Of a DNA stretch of 51,676 nt, positions 28,501 through 34,134 are shown in pieces. The stretch's first letter is position 1; each line of letters opens with the position of its first letter. The position numbers and the translations under genes were made by a program. Origin of the DNA: an uncultured Porphyromonadaceae bacterium. Its GTDB lineage: Bacteria; Bacteroidota; Bacteroidia; Bacteroidales; Coprobacteraceae. The notes beneath the pieces were generated by a model, which saw only the letters and a program-made list of their open reading frames with translations, searched no databases and was not told the DNA's origin. The stretch spans positions 1 through 51,676 of the forward strand of contig URAV01000026.1 of NCBI GenBank assembly GCA_900545915.1, written 5' to 3'.

Positions 28501-29188
28501 ATCCGGCGATATCGGCATGGGATTCAACAACAACTATATGATAAATGCCGGTTGGGATAACGGTGTTTCTGTGGGATATACATTGAACGGTGAAAGCCGT
28601 ATGGCTATCATTGCTCCAAAACCGGAACAATCAGAGCGTAATGAAAGATGGCTTCAAGAAATACGCTTCATGAAATCCGACATGGAAACAGCCGCCGTAG
28701 CATTGGTGATCCCACAGTCAGGATACGGGGCAATAGCAGGATTAGCGAAAAAACCGATTTTAGGATACGGGCTTGCGAGTATAGGAGTTGCCTATGGTGT
28801 TGTATCTGTTGCAGAAGAAATCATAGAACGCCAAACCCGTACCTACGTAACTTATGTTTTAAGTCGACCGGACGGGATGAAATATGTTGGAAGAGCCAGT
28901 GGAAACGGAGATCCTTATAAAGTAATGATGAACAGATATTATCATCATCAATATAGACGAAGTTTGGGTTATGGAAATCCCCAATTAGACTGTGCGGCAT
29001 TTGGACCTGACGGACAAGATGCTATACGAGGAAGAGAACAACAGTTAATCGATCATTACGGAGGAATAGGCTCTCCTTTTTTAGGGAATTCTATTCGAGC
29101 TGTTTCTAAATATAATCCTAAAGGAAGAGATTATCATGACAAATCAAATCTCTATTTTGGGCAATTAGCGCCTTATTCCGGATATTGA
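22577..29188 (+). CDS. Secreted lamin-tail/SpvB/FG-GAP/Rhs polymorphic toxin with GIY-YIG-like tip
   Basis: This 2203-residue protein has a Sec signal peptide (ACLLLSIWVFCSTAQ). A lamin-tail domain (about 24-135, SEVFYDTP, EFIEICNLEPYDVDLSGW) is followed by an SpvB-like region (about 245-310, IPISTIPGRNGFQPDLSF, GTGWSIGGLS). Calcium-type FG-GAP/VCBS loops lie near residues 576, 635, 690 and 740 (DVNGDGTDE, DFNGDGKTE, DLDGDGKHE, DYNGDGCAD). Many YD repeats run to the Rhs core (ARLYDPLTGRFLSPDP to NPIQFNDPSG, about 1878-1921). After the core is a distinct 280-residue tip ending in a GIY-YIG-like nuclease: TYV about 2092, YVGR 2103-2106, Arg2120, Glu2154 in REQQLID and Asn2171. It should act as a cell-surface or released contact toxin. 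The nuclease call is by motif only. Confidence 0.85.
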   Translation: MNPNISKILACLLLSIWVFCSTAQNIKISEVFYDTPYEEDDNDSINVSHNGEFIEICNLEPYDVDLSGWGILSKYRYARQFSFQFPKGSILKSGETAIICHKDSTKDRTFKLSNLFPDISAEQESRIFYHDKFILANKRGSVYLKNSLFSLVDEVHYLGNAKSWDKKFTPYRNVSQAQANNGYSRDYLKSIQLNHNYYADSPTPFYADHKAIQAGIWGHELPESGEDYFTPLPVEGKETTGIPLNYQVSPSGIMEYNIPISTIPGRNGFQPDLSFNYQSIYRYNNMGTGWSIGGLSSIARTNKCIYYDGENGAISRGKDCPFSLDGIRLIKTEENENEIYFRTVSGNIRVTGYVSNGDIERFKVFFPDGIIGDYETPNGPESRIEYPIVRKTSIRGDIMDFEYITFGNMLFISKISYGKNKDLDHFASIQFDYINGESRFDFKMGTKFTLGKKLTKVTSRFKNHIRAEYKLEYGNDRKLTSIHNTIDGKELIPIRFRYEYNNNTNTLEQRNIGSSHNDPSAEIISGHFLKNSMTEGFLVYSKPHGQIFVFTHGDTREIKKIEIPGNSHSKVEQILTGDVNGDGTDEVILIRSYNKSKKDIYVIHIYDLFTMQGDKVLEAFSYKRDPIQKKPVFLPGDFNGDGKTEIIERVIDASTGYYNMYAHTGSGYQVATGNYPINESFTGQRFYTADLDGDGKHEIIISGDNFTSVCNYIKGNDGKFYFTERTRTSRSLGDGCSFCDYNGDGCADLQRAAYTQRRYKIFCKKHNTFLGETFTPTDTSIHESCSQCRYEGISAGTYITEDFLTRLPGIAYLAGDLYTDDSAGSPVMSVSGKTFNSPTEDIHLFYSVDIDCDNTAEVIHCCYKGGILYIEDNKQINVSPNFRITTFSNGLYILDDYRVFKYTRKKNLSRESLITTVIDSYGRILKTRYKSLSEISSTTGYKEYPHPFTAYLTHQYLPVGHAIMTSDEKIHSSFEYQYGHGVFHKEGLGFLGFSSFRAIDLLRGDEEIQDSDMSGYINALSQGRYPVETQNRSSFISNEPQRQNIDQTSVFVIDTDKTIKPVSSTKKIFDRITRITETQELLNYNENEAPELKRVTRQTSTNESIVSETEIEYSNLTKDEFTAYNLPQEQTTILTRISEKDITVTEYKYSPEGNVIKESVTRNGEQERLTETAYDAYSNKISEETRHFTGSAKKTVYSYSDADRLLVDRITKTIEDGTVYDSESYEYDREKLFLLSMTDNLGKKTVYLNHDLSGEPTLVLRPDSTRTEISRMWVEINGENFIRETVRETNLPAQTSYTDIFGNTVRVEKEGIEKNDTIITQYRYDDIGRLRHESTPYRKNDEINWTQYIYDRADRITRIIYPDLTTKAISYQGNITRSTGGGITTSHTTDLNGETMISGLNGITVRHFYRPDGQPRIKRAIPGGTVQYEYDALGRRTKLTDTSAGETLWEYNREGQLYKKTRNGKSILYQYDSFGLLSDIQTPEFSVSCSYHPKSFQPLSIISSTGDKKTFVYDDLQRPVETKWEQDGLFYREKFSYGKDGLILSKELSDNRGIIGTLLYEYSDNSTLTDIRFSLPNGKTEDLWSLHKCNAAGQAEQYSTGYHIHRQEYDCMGRPVLVETTNGKKIVRRDSYKYDSYTGQLIEKNIRIPETFEYDGFNQLQRAALSGKTKEYRYDKFGNIIFKPETGNMSYNGANPYAITEAENPEGLIPEQQLSVSYTSFDRPDTLSMGNKRLIFRYGPDCFRSSSRLHIDDVLTEENKYLAEGIYQKHVRTDTGNEKIYVYLDGTPYTATNVLEIDLANRGSYQIFRLFRDHLGSIIQARGNTAIGTYYYDPWGKLRDSEFGDISPAGREAPLLFGRGFSGHEHIREFGLINMNARLYDPLTGRFLSPDPYISDPDNPLAYNRYAYALNNPIQFNDPSGEFLGIAIGLNIGLMMGKAYCDGVKANHGKLNPFKWDWKRTNITVSAGYNTSGKISGDIGMGFNNNYMINAGWDNGVSVGYTLNGESRMAIIAPKPEQSERNERWLQEIRFMKSDMETAAVALVIPQSGYGAIAGLAKKPILGYGLASIGVAYGVVSVAEEIIERQTRTYVTYVLSRPDGMKYVGRASGNGDPYKVMMNRYYHHQYRRSLGYGNPQLDCAAFGPDGQDAIRGREQQLIDHYGGIGSPFLGNSIRAVSKYNPKGRDYHDKSNLYFGQLAPYSGY

Positions 29189-29222
29189 AAACAAAAACAA
29201 TATACAACTAAAAATATAAAAA

Positions 29223-29801
29223 ATGAAAGAACTGACTTTATTAGAAAAAAAAGTAATCATTTTATTGACTTATGAGATAAGCAATACATTTCATCCGATC
29301 TTTAAAAACAATTTAATAGATATTATAAATAATATCAAACTAAAAAAATATACAAAAAGACAAATCGAGATGGTATGGCATGACTTCTTAGATGGACACG
29401 AACTTGCCGATACAAGAATCGAGGACTCTGAAGACCTTCGAGAAATAGATCGGTTATTAATCGAAAATTTCGGAGAAGGAGAAGGGTTAGCTCCCGAAAA
29501 ATGGAAAATGAACCGGAAAATACGGACAATCCTGAAACGGGGAATACGGGATGCCGAGGAAGCTCGTATGGTCGATGACTATATCTGCCAAACAACCGAT
29601 GAAGTTGAGATAAAAAGGGCTGAAACCGTACTTCAGGAATTCGAGGAAAAAATAAAGGCTCTGTTACAAAAAGACCATATCTCCTCAAAAAGCGAATATT
29701 CTTTTTTATCGAAATACAGAATAGAATTAAACGATGATACTCCGGCTGCCCAAAAGATCGACTCCATGATCGAAGAATTCCGGAAGAAAAAGAACTGTTA
29801 A
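29223..29801 (+). CDS. Candidate immunity protein, copy 1
   Basis: This 192-residue soluble protein is highly charged and mostly helical, with no signal peptide and no family I recognise. It starts 34 bp after the Rhs toxin stop, the position where the cognate immunity gene of an Rhs toxin lies. From about residue 34 to 187 it is identical to the protein at 30273-30851. The two differ mainly at residues 21-33 (NTFHPIFKNNLI here) and at the C-terminus (KKKNC here). AT-richness is higher than in the Rhs body, consistent with an exchangeable tip-immunity cassette. Its function is inferred from position and duplication only. Confidence 0.6.
   Translation: MKELTLLEKKVIILLTYEISNTFHPIFKNNLIDIINNIKLKKYTKRQIEMVWHDFLDGHELADTRIEDSEDLREIDRLLIENFGEGEGLAPEKWKMNRKIRTILKRGIRDAEEARMVDDYICQTTDEVEIKRAETVLQEFEEKIKALLQKDHISSKSEYSFLSKYRIELNDDTPAAQKIDSMIEEFRKKKNC
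29324..29790 (+). repeat. Direct repeat, first unit (candidate immunity gene)
   Basis: About 465 bp that appear base-for-base identical to 30374-30840, apart from a possible change near the very end. The flanking 5' part of the gene is also similar but has scattered changes. The repeat offset is 1050 bp. Confidence 0.9.
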
Positions 29802-29835
29802 TTATTTCATTTGCAAAATACTTAAATGCACTGAT

Positions 29836-30231
29836 ATGAGACACTTTTTCGAAACGGTTTTCTATTACTGTTACTTGAGTTATAAAAAAAATAACCCAGA
29901 CCCGGAAATAATGGCTCTTGATGCATTATCAGTTATTACCAGCTTGTTTATTGTTATAGTAATACAAACTATATGCATATATTATGACATAAATTTAGCC
30001 GACAACTCTCCTTTTTTTTATTTATCATTATTCCCTCTCCCTTTATTATATTTCATATTTTACCGCATGTTATACGCAAAAGGCAAATATAAAGAGATCA
30101 TTGAGAAAAAACCGAAGTTTTGTGACAATCCCGAGATAAATAAACGGATTGCTTTGGGATATATTTGGGGAATTCTCATATTGACCATACTGCTTATAAT
30201 CACTTGGGGTACTCTAAAAAAACTAAATTAA
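29836..30231 (+). CDS. Small three-TM membrane protein in the toxin locus
   Basis: This 131-residue protein of unknown family has three predicted membrane helices (about residues 28-48 SVITSLFIVIVIQTICIY, 58-76 FFYLSLFPLPLLYFIFY and 107-127 ALGYIWGILILTILLIITW). A short basic cytoplasmic loop lies between helices two and three. It sits between the duplicated candidate immunity genes, 34 bp after the first. It may be another immunity protein, for example for a displaced toxin tip, or a passenger in the cassette. There is no signature to decide. Confidence 0.6.
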   Translation: MRHFFETVFYYCYLSYKKNNPDPEIMALDALSVITSLFIVIVIQTICIYYDINLADNSPFFYLSLFPLPLLYFIFYRMLYAKGKYKEIIEKKPKFCDNPEINKRIALGYIWGILILTILLIITWGTLKKLN

Positions 30232-30272
30232 AAAACATAGAGACTATTTAAATCTAAAAACATCATTCAAAA

Positions 30273-30851
30273 ATGAAAGAACTGACCTTATTAGAAAAAA
30301 AAGTAATCATTTTGTTGACTTATGAGATAAGCAACATATCTGATACAATCTCAAAAAACATTTTAACGGATATCATAAATAATATCAAACTAAAAAAATA
30401 TACAAAAAGACAAATCGAGATGGTATGGCATGACTTCTTAGATGGACACGAACTTGCCGATACAAGAATCGAGGACTCTGAAGACCTTCGAGAAATAGAT
30501 CGGTTATTAATCGAAAATTTCGGAGAAGGAGAAGGGTTAGCTCCCGAAAAATGGAAAATGAACCGGAAAATACGGACAATCCTGAAACGGGGAATACGGG
30601 ATGCCGAGGAAGCTCGTATGGTCGATGACTATATCTGCCAAACAACCGATGAAGTTGAGATAAAAAGGGCTGAAACCGTACTTCAGGAATTCGAGGAAAA
30701 AATAAAGGCTCTGTTACAAAAAGACCATATCTCCTCAAAAAGCGAATATTCTTTTTTATCGAAATACAGAATAGAATTAAACGATGATACTCCGGCTGCC
30801 CAAAAGATCGACTCCATGATCGAAGAATTCCGAAAGAAAACGCAAAAATGA
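30273..30851 (+). CDS. Candidate immunity protein, copy 2
   Basis: This 192-residue near-duplicate of 29223-29801 has a different residue 21-33 segment (NISDTISKNILT) and a different C-terminus (KKTQK). The last codons and the TGA stop (AAGAAAACGCAAAAATGA) are the same as the corresponding stretch inside intergenic repeat copy A read in reverse. This end of the gene therefore derives from a repeat insertion that replaced the original tail. It may protect against a variant toxin, or be a decaying spare copy. No promoter of its own is obvious. Confidence 0.6.
   Translation: MKELTLLEKKVIILLTYEISNISDTISKNILTDIINNIKLKKYTKRQIEMVWHDFLDGHELADTRIEDSEDLREIDRLLIENFGEGEGLAPEKWKMNRKIRTILKRGIRDAEEARMVDDYICQTTDEVEIKRAETVLQEFEEKIKALLQKDHISSKSEYSFLSKYRIELNDDTPAAQKIDSMIEEFRKKTQK
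30374..30840 (+). repeat. Direct repeat, second unit (candidate immunity gene)
   Basis: Partner of 29324-29790. The near-perfect nucleotide identity indicates recent duplication or gene conversion. Identity stops where the intergenic repeat sequence begins, at about 30838. Confidence 0.9.
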
Positions 30852-30897
30852 CCTGATAGTATTTTTTATTGAAAAATTTAGACGACCGGCTCTTAGA
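30836..30897. repeat. Palindromic intergenic repeat, copy D (half element)
   Basis: AAGAAAACGCAAAAATGACC continues through TTTTTTATTGAAAAATTTAG to GGCTCTTAG. This equals one arm and tip of copy A in reverse. It overlaps the 3' end of the second candidate immunity gene and supplies its TGA stop. Confidence 0.75.
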
Positions 30898-30902
30898 TGC
30901 AA

Positions 30903-30932
30903 CATGATAAAATCATCGAATCTTTTATCATG
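30903..30932. other. Perfect 10-bp hairpin downstream of the immunity genes
   Basis: CATGATAAAA pairs with TTTTATCATG around a 10-nt loop. No T run follows, so it may be an mRNA 3'-end stabiliser or a protein site rather than a clean terminator. The rest of the 30852-31057 gap is AT-rich. Confidence 0.5.
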
Positions 30933-31057
30933 CAATATTTCTTTTAAAGAAAAACATCGATTCATAAACAGGATGTCTATTATGAAACATTTTATAAAAA
31001 AACAAAGAAATCTGTTTATTAAACAAAACGATTTCAGCACAAAAACATATAATCAAA

Positions 31058-31489
31058 ATGAAAAATAAAATCTTTTCTGTCCTATTTATACTCATTTTAT
31101 CGGGAAACGGTTATGCCCAGACTCCGATAAAGTATGAGTACGACCGTGTCGGGAATGTAACACTCCGGTATAAAATTTCGGTGCAAAATCTACAAAGGAC
31201 GATACAAAAGAAAACATCCGGAACAAATCCTGAACCGATAGCCGGAAAAGCTATGAAAGTATATCCTAATCCGACCCGAGGAGTCGTAAAAATCGTATTT
31301 TCAGGTATGGGAGATGCAATCGACGTACAAACTCGATTATACAACAGTAAAGGTTCTCTGTTAAAATCCGAAATCGGGAACAGCTCCGCACCGATTTCTA
31401 TCGACATGTCTTCATATCCCCCAAACTGGTATATTCTCAAGGTAATTGCAGGAAAAGAAGCAAAAGAGTTCAAGATTATCAAAGAATAA
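31058..31489 (+). CDS. Mini YD-repeat protein with T9SS type A sorting domain
   Basis: This 143-residue exported protein has a Sec signal peptide (SVLFILILSGNGYAQ), one YD/Rhs-type repeat directly after it (YEYDRVGNVTLRYKI), a short linker, and a C-terminal type A T9SS sorting domain. The domain is marked by MKVYPNPTRGVVKI, the middle LYNSKGSLLKSE and the end NWYILKVIAGKEAKEFKIIKE. The CTD should direct it through the T9SS to the surface. With a single Rhs strand it could dock onto or derive from the Rhs shell encoded upstream. The TAA stop is also the first three bases of a repeat tip (TAAGAGCCTG). Confidence 0.8.
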   Translation: MKNKIFSVLFILILSGNGYAQTPIKYEYDRVGNVTLRYKISVQNLQRTIQKKTSGTNPEPIAGKAMKVYPNPTRGVVKIVFSGMGDAIDVQTRLYNSKGSLLKSEIGNSSAPISIDMSSYPPNWYILKVIAGKEAKEFKIIKE

Positions 31490-31580
31490 GAGCCTGTCGT
31501 CTAAATTTTACTCAGGTCCAGATTTGAAAGTTTCTTTCGGTAATGTTTTTTTCGTCAGAAAATTCAGGCCGGCTTTAAGC
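31487..31580. repeat. Palindromic intergenic repeat, copy E (short subtype)
   Basis: About 93 nt with tips TAAGAGCCTGTCGTCTAAATTTT and TCAGGCCGGCTTTAAG (inverted). It is nearly the reverse complement of copy F at 32875-32961. E and F share the interior GAAAGTTTCTTTCGGTAATG. Its first three bases are the stop codon of the YD/T9SS gene. Confidence 0.75.
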
Positions 31581-31583
31581 ATT

Positions 31584-32270
31584 TCATTTTGTATCATAAG
31601 CCAGATATACCAGATAATTACCTTTGCAAAAAATAGAAAAAGCACTTCCTGAAGTTTCATTAAGTGTTCCTTCCCATAATCGGGAAAAATCCCTGACCGG
31701 ATACACCAGTCCTTCGGAACGCATGTCACATGCGCCGAAATTGAATATAGAAACTTGTTGTCCGGGACGAGAACCGAATGTATGGCTGTCGCATACCGGT
31801 ATAAATACTCCATAATCGGTCACCATAGCCAAGTGTAAAAAACAGGGAAAATGCTCCATGAGTAAGCTGATATTCCCCAACGTATGGTCTTCTCTTTTCC
31901 CGGTAGCTCCTAAAATAACGACATTCCGGAAATTCTTTCCGAGCAAGAAACGAATCGCTTTAGTAAGATCGTTCGTCTCCTGATCGGCAACATAATGTAA
32001 TCGGTCTTTATAGAGCATCCGATTCTCGACAGACAAAGAATCTCCGTCACCGATAATCATATCCGGAATATACCCGTGAGAGATAAATGTATTTGCAGCC
32101 CCATCACAACAAACGACATACGGTGTTTCCCGTAATAAACGCAACGGATATTCATGTACCGGATATTCACCGTCAGCCAAAATAACGGCATCCGGTACAA
32201 AAGGAAGAAAATCAAGATTATTTTCAATCAGAGGAACATCATTTCTGCTCATTACATCATTTTTTTCCAT
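31584..32270 (-). CDS. Thiamine pyrophosphokinase
   Basis: This 228-residue enzyme (TPK) transfers pyrophosphate from ATP to thiamine to form TPP. Motifs are CDGAANTFISHGYIPD, IGDGDSLS, and QETNDLTKAIRFLL (catalytic and substrate Asp residues). A C-terminal beta domain binds thiamine (FSRLWEGTLNETSGS). An in-frame Met at 32252 overlaps the transporter stop as TAATG and may be the real start, giving 222 residues. It follows the broken PnuC-type gene on the same strand, a pairing typical of thiamine uptake plus activation. No TPP riboswitch was seen upstream. Confidence 0.93.
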   Translation of the reverse strand: MEKNDVMSRNDVPLIENNLDFLPFVPDAVILADGEYPVHEYPLRLLRETPYVVCCDGAANTFISHGYIPDMIIGDGDSLSVENRMLYKDRLHYVADQETNDLTKAIRFLLGKNFRNVVILGATGKREDHTLGNISLLMEHFPCFLHLAMVTDYGVFIPVCDSHTFGSRPGQQVSIFNFGACDMRSEGLVYPVRDFSRLWEGTLNETSGSAFSIFCKGNYLVYLAYDTK

Positions 32271-32825
32271 TTTAAATATCCAAAGATAGCGACTACGGCA
32301 TAAAATCCATACAGGAATGCAGTAAAACAGAGGTCTTTATAAATATAAATTCCGCAACATGCTACATCGACAGCAATCCAGACCAACCATTGCTCTATAT
32401 ATTTATGTGCAAGCATCCACAGTGCAATCACGCTGAGTGCCGTAGAAACTATCCCACCAAGGAACATTGCTGTCGGTAAAGAAAAGCAATATATATCCTA
32501 TTGCAACAAACAGAAAGACAAAGACGAATGTCGAAGGGAGATAATAATGCAATGGCATACGGGAAACCGGCAATTCTCCGACAAGCTGTTTTCCTGCTCC
32601 ATTCTCCGCTTTGTTCCCATACTTCCATATATACCATCCATAAAGGGCTGCAAGAAGATAATAGATATTAATGCCGAAATCGGCATACAGACCGGCTCGA
32701 TAGTAAACAAAAATATAAATTGCCGGCATCACAATACTTGCCAGCCACAAATAAACGCTCGCCCGATATTCTAACCACAGATAAAGCAATCCGACAAAAG
32801 TTCCGCAAATTTCCAGATAGTCCAC
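32252..32825 (-). pseudogene. PnuC/PnuT-type vitamin transporter gene with frameshift
   Basis: Two overlapping frames together make a full PnuC-family transporter of about 190 residues. The first, from 32825, has MDYLEICGTFVGLLYLWLEY to TDSNVPWWDSF; the second, ending at 32252, has STALSVIALWMLAHKYIEQW to KWKKMM. PWWDSF should continue into STALS, but the frame changes there at about 32424-32428. The lost continuity is most simply a 2-base deletion in a TCTC run (or a 1-base insertion). Proximity to TPK suggests the PnuT (thiamine) subtype. It could be a true pseudogene, a sequencing error, or a phase-variable site; only one genome copy is visible. Confidence 0.82.
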
Positions 32826-32842
32826 TGAATCAACAATGATTT

Positions 32843-32875
32843 ATAAAAAAACAAGCAAACATCTCAATGTTTGCT
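32843..32875 (-). terminator. Terminator of the T9SS operon
   Basis: Reverse-strand hairpin AGCAAACAT-TGAG-ATGTTTGCT followed by TGTTTTTTTATA. It lies about 100 bp downstream of porN and just before the transporter gene start. Confidence 0.8.
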
Positions 32876-32961
32876 TAAAGCCTGCCTGAATTTTCTGACA
32901 AGAAAACACTATCGAAAGAAACTTTCAAATCCGACTCGAACAAAATTCAAACAGGCTCTTG
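32875..32961. repeat. Palindromic intergenic repeat, copy F (short subtype, inverted to E)
   Basis: TTAAAGCCTGCCTGAATTTT at one end and AAAATTCAAACAGGCTCTTG at the other. The interior CGAAAGAAACTTTCAAATC matches copy E in reverse complement. E and F flank the thiamine gene pair as an inverted pair. Confidence 0.75.
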
Positions 32962-32979
32962 TTTTTGAGGTTTTATTTT

Positions 32980-34134
32980 TTATCTCGTTCTTCGTACCGA
33001 ACGTATCGGCGCAGATTTGGAAGATGACGAACGAGAAGATTTACTCTTTACAGATTTTGAACTTCCTGATTTTACGGACGAACGGGATGTTGTCGTTCCT
33101 CGAGAAGAACGCACCGAACTTTTCACTTCTTTTTCCGTCGCATTTTGACCGGATGAAGCCGTTGCCGTTTTTTTATCCGTATCCTTAGAAGCTTGCTCTA
33201 CCGGAGCGGGAGATTTTACCCAAAGGCTGTTTTCAAAATTTTGCAACTGTTTTTCGATACCGGCCCGTGCGCTGTCTTGTTTCTCCGCCGTATCATATAA
33301 TTGCATCAACGACATGTTTCTCAAATTGGTCGTCTTATATATCTTGCCTTCGAACATTCTCATTTTAAAATAATCATCGTAAGTATAATTCTGTACATTG
33401 TTTTCATTGTTCGTCAAAATATACTGTTGTGCCATATAAGGCCGCAAATCGTCATATTTAATCCAAAACATAGGATAAGTCATGGCATCTCCTCCGAAAT
33501 CACCGACACGATGCAGTATAGGACAAATCGCCTCGATTACAGAGACCAGTCCCGAATTACGTTGATCGAACATCCATTTTTCCCGAATATAGTAAGAAAG
33601 GACTTCATTAGAAGGTACATCGCTCTCATTCACGATATAGCGGGTACTTTTAGAGGTGCGTCCTTCTTTCTCTTCATACAGGATATGAAACTTATCCAAC
33701 AGATCCTTCAGATTCATTTTATATTGATCGGTAAATACCTCTCTTCCGTCCAGATATTCATACGCAACAAGCTTATTTTCTGTCAGAAGCCTCATAATCA
33801 ATCGAAAAAGATTTTCTTGATTTTCAGTCGGTTCTTCAGGATAGTACAAAGGCATGTTCTTTTCATCTTTCAGATCTAAAGAACGGTAAATAACCCGCAT
33901 CCAAGGAATATCGGCGGGAGAGATCGCTTCTTTCTCATATAGAGATTTTGCCCGCACCGAAATAGAAGAAGACGAAGTATTGTTCGTACTTCCCACCACA
34001 CCTGTGCGTACCGTACTGCTGTTATTATTCTGAGCCCGGAGCAATGGCATCGCCATAAAAAGACAAAGTACCGGAATAACTCCTTTTACTGTTATTTTCA
34101 TACGCTTTATTCTATTTCTTAAATCTTTTATCAA
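32980..34134 (-). CDS. porN: T9SS ring protein PorN/GldN
   Basis: This 384-residue periplasmic protein has a signal peptide (KGVIPVLCLFMAMPLLRAQ; the real start may be the Met at residue 12). It forms the large periplasmic ring with PorK. The GldN domain runs from about residue 55 (YEKEAISPADIPWMRVIYRSLDL) to about 310 (EKQLQNFENSLWV). The last 70 residues are low-complexity, basic and Ser-rich (SSRGTTTSRSSVKSGSS, RSVRRTR), which extends the family core. The start overlaps the porM stop by 4 bp, so they are translationally coupled. It is the last gene of the porPKLMN operon. Confidence 0.92.
   Translation of the reverse strand: MIKDLRNRIKRMKITVKGVIPVLCLFMAMPLLRAQNNNSSTVRTGVVGSTNNTSSSSISVRAKSLYEKEAISPADIPWMRVIYRSLDLKDEKNMPLYYPEEPTENQENLFRLIMRLLTENKLVAYEYLDGREVFTDQYKMNLKDLLDKFHILYEEKEGRTSKSTRYIVNESDVPSNEVLSYYIREKWMFDQRNSGLVSVIEAICPILHRVGDFGGDAMTYPMFWIKYDDLRPYMAQQYILTNNENNVQNYTYDDYFKMRMFEGKIYKTTNLRNMSLMQLYDTAEKQDSARAGIEKQLQNFENSLWVKSPAPVEQASKDTDKKTATASSGQNATEKEVKSSVRSSRGTTTSRSSVKSGSSKSVKSKSSRSSSSKSAPIRSVRRTR

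Noticed and set aside
29335..29844. Long reverse-strand open frame opposite the first immunity gene (and its copy at 30385-30738)
   Set aside because: It is the antisense shadow of the duplicated gene, with Arg/Phe/Leu-rich shadow composition. It is identical in both copies only because the forward gene is.
32826..32979. TPP riboswitch before the thiamine genes
   Set aside because: The gap contains a terminator hairpin and repeat copy F, and no CTGAGA/ACCTGATCTGGATAAT-like thi-box was found.
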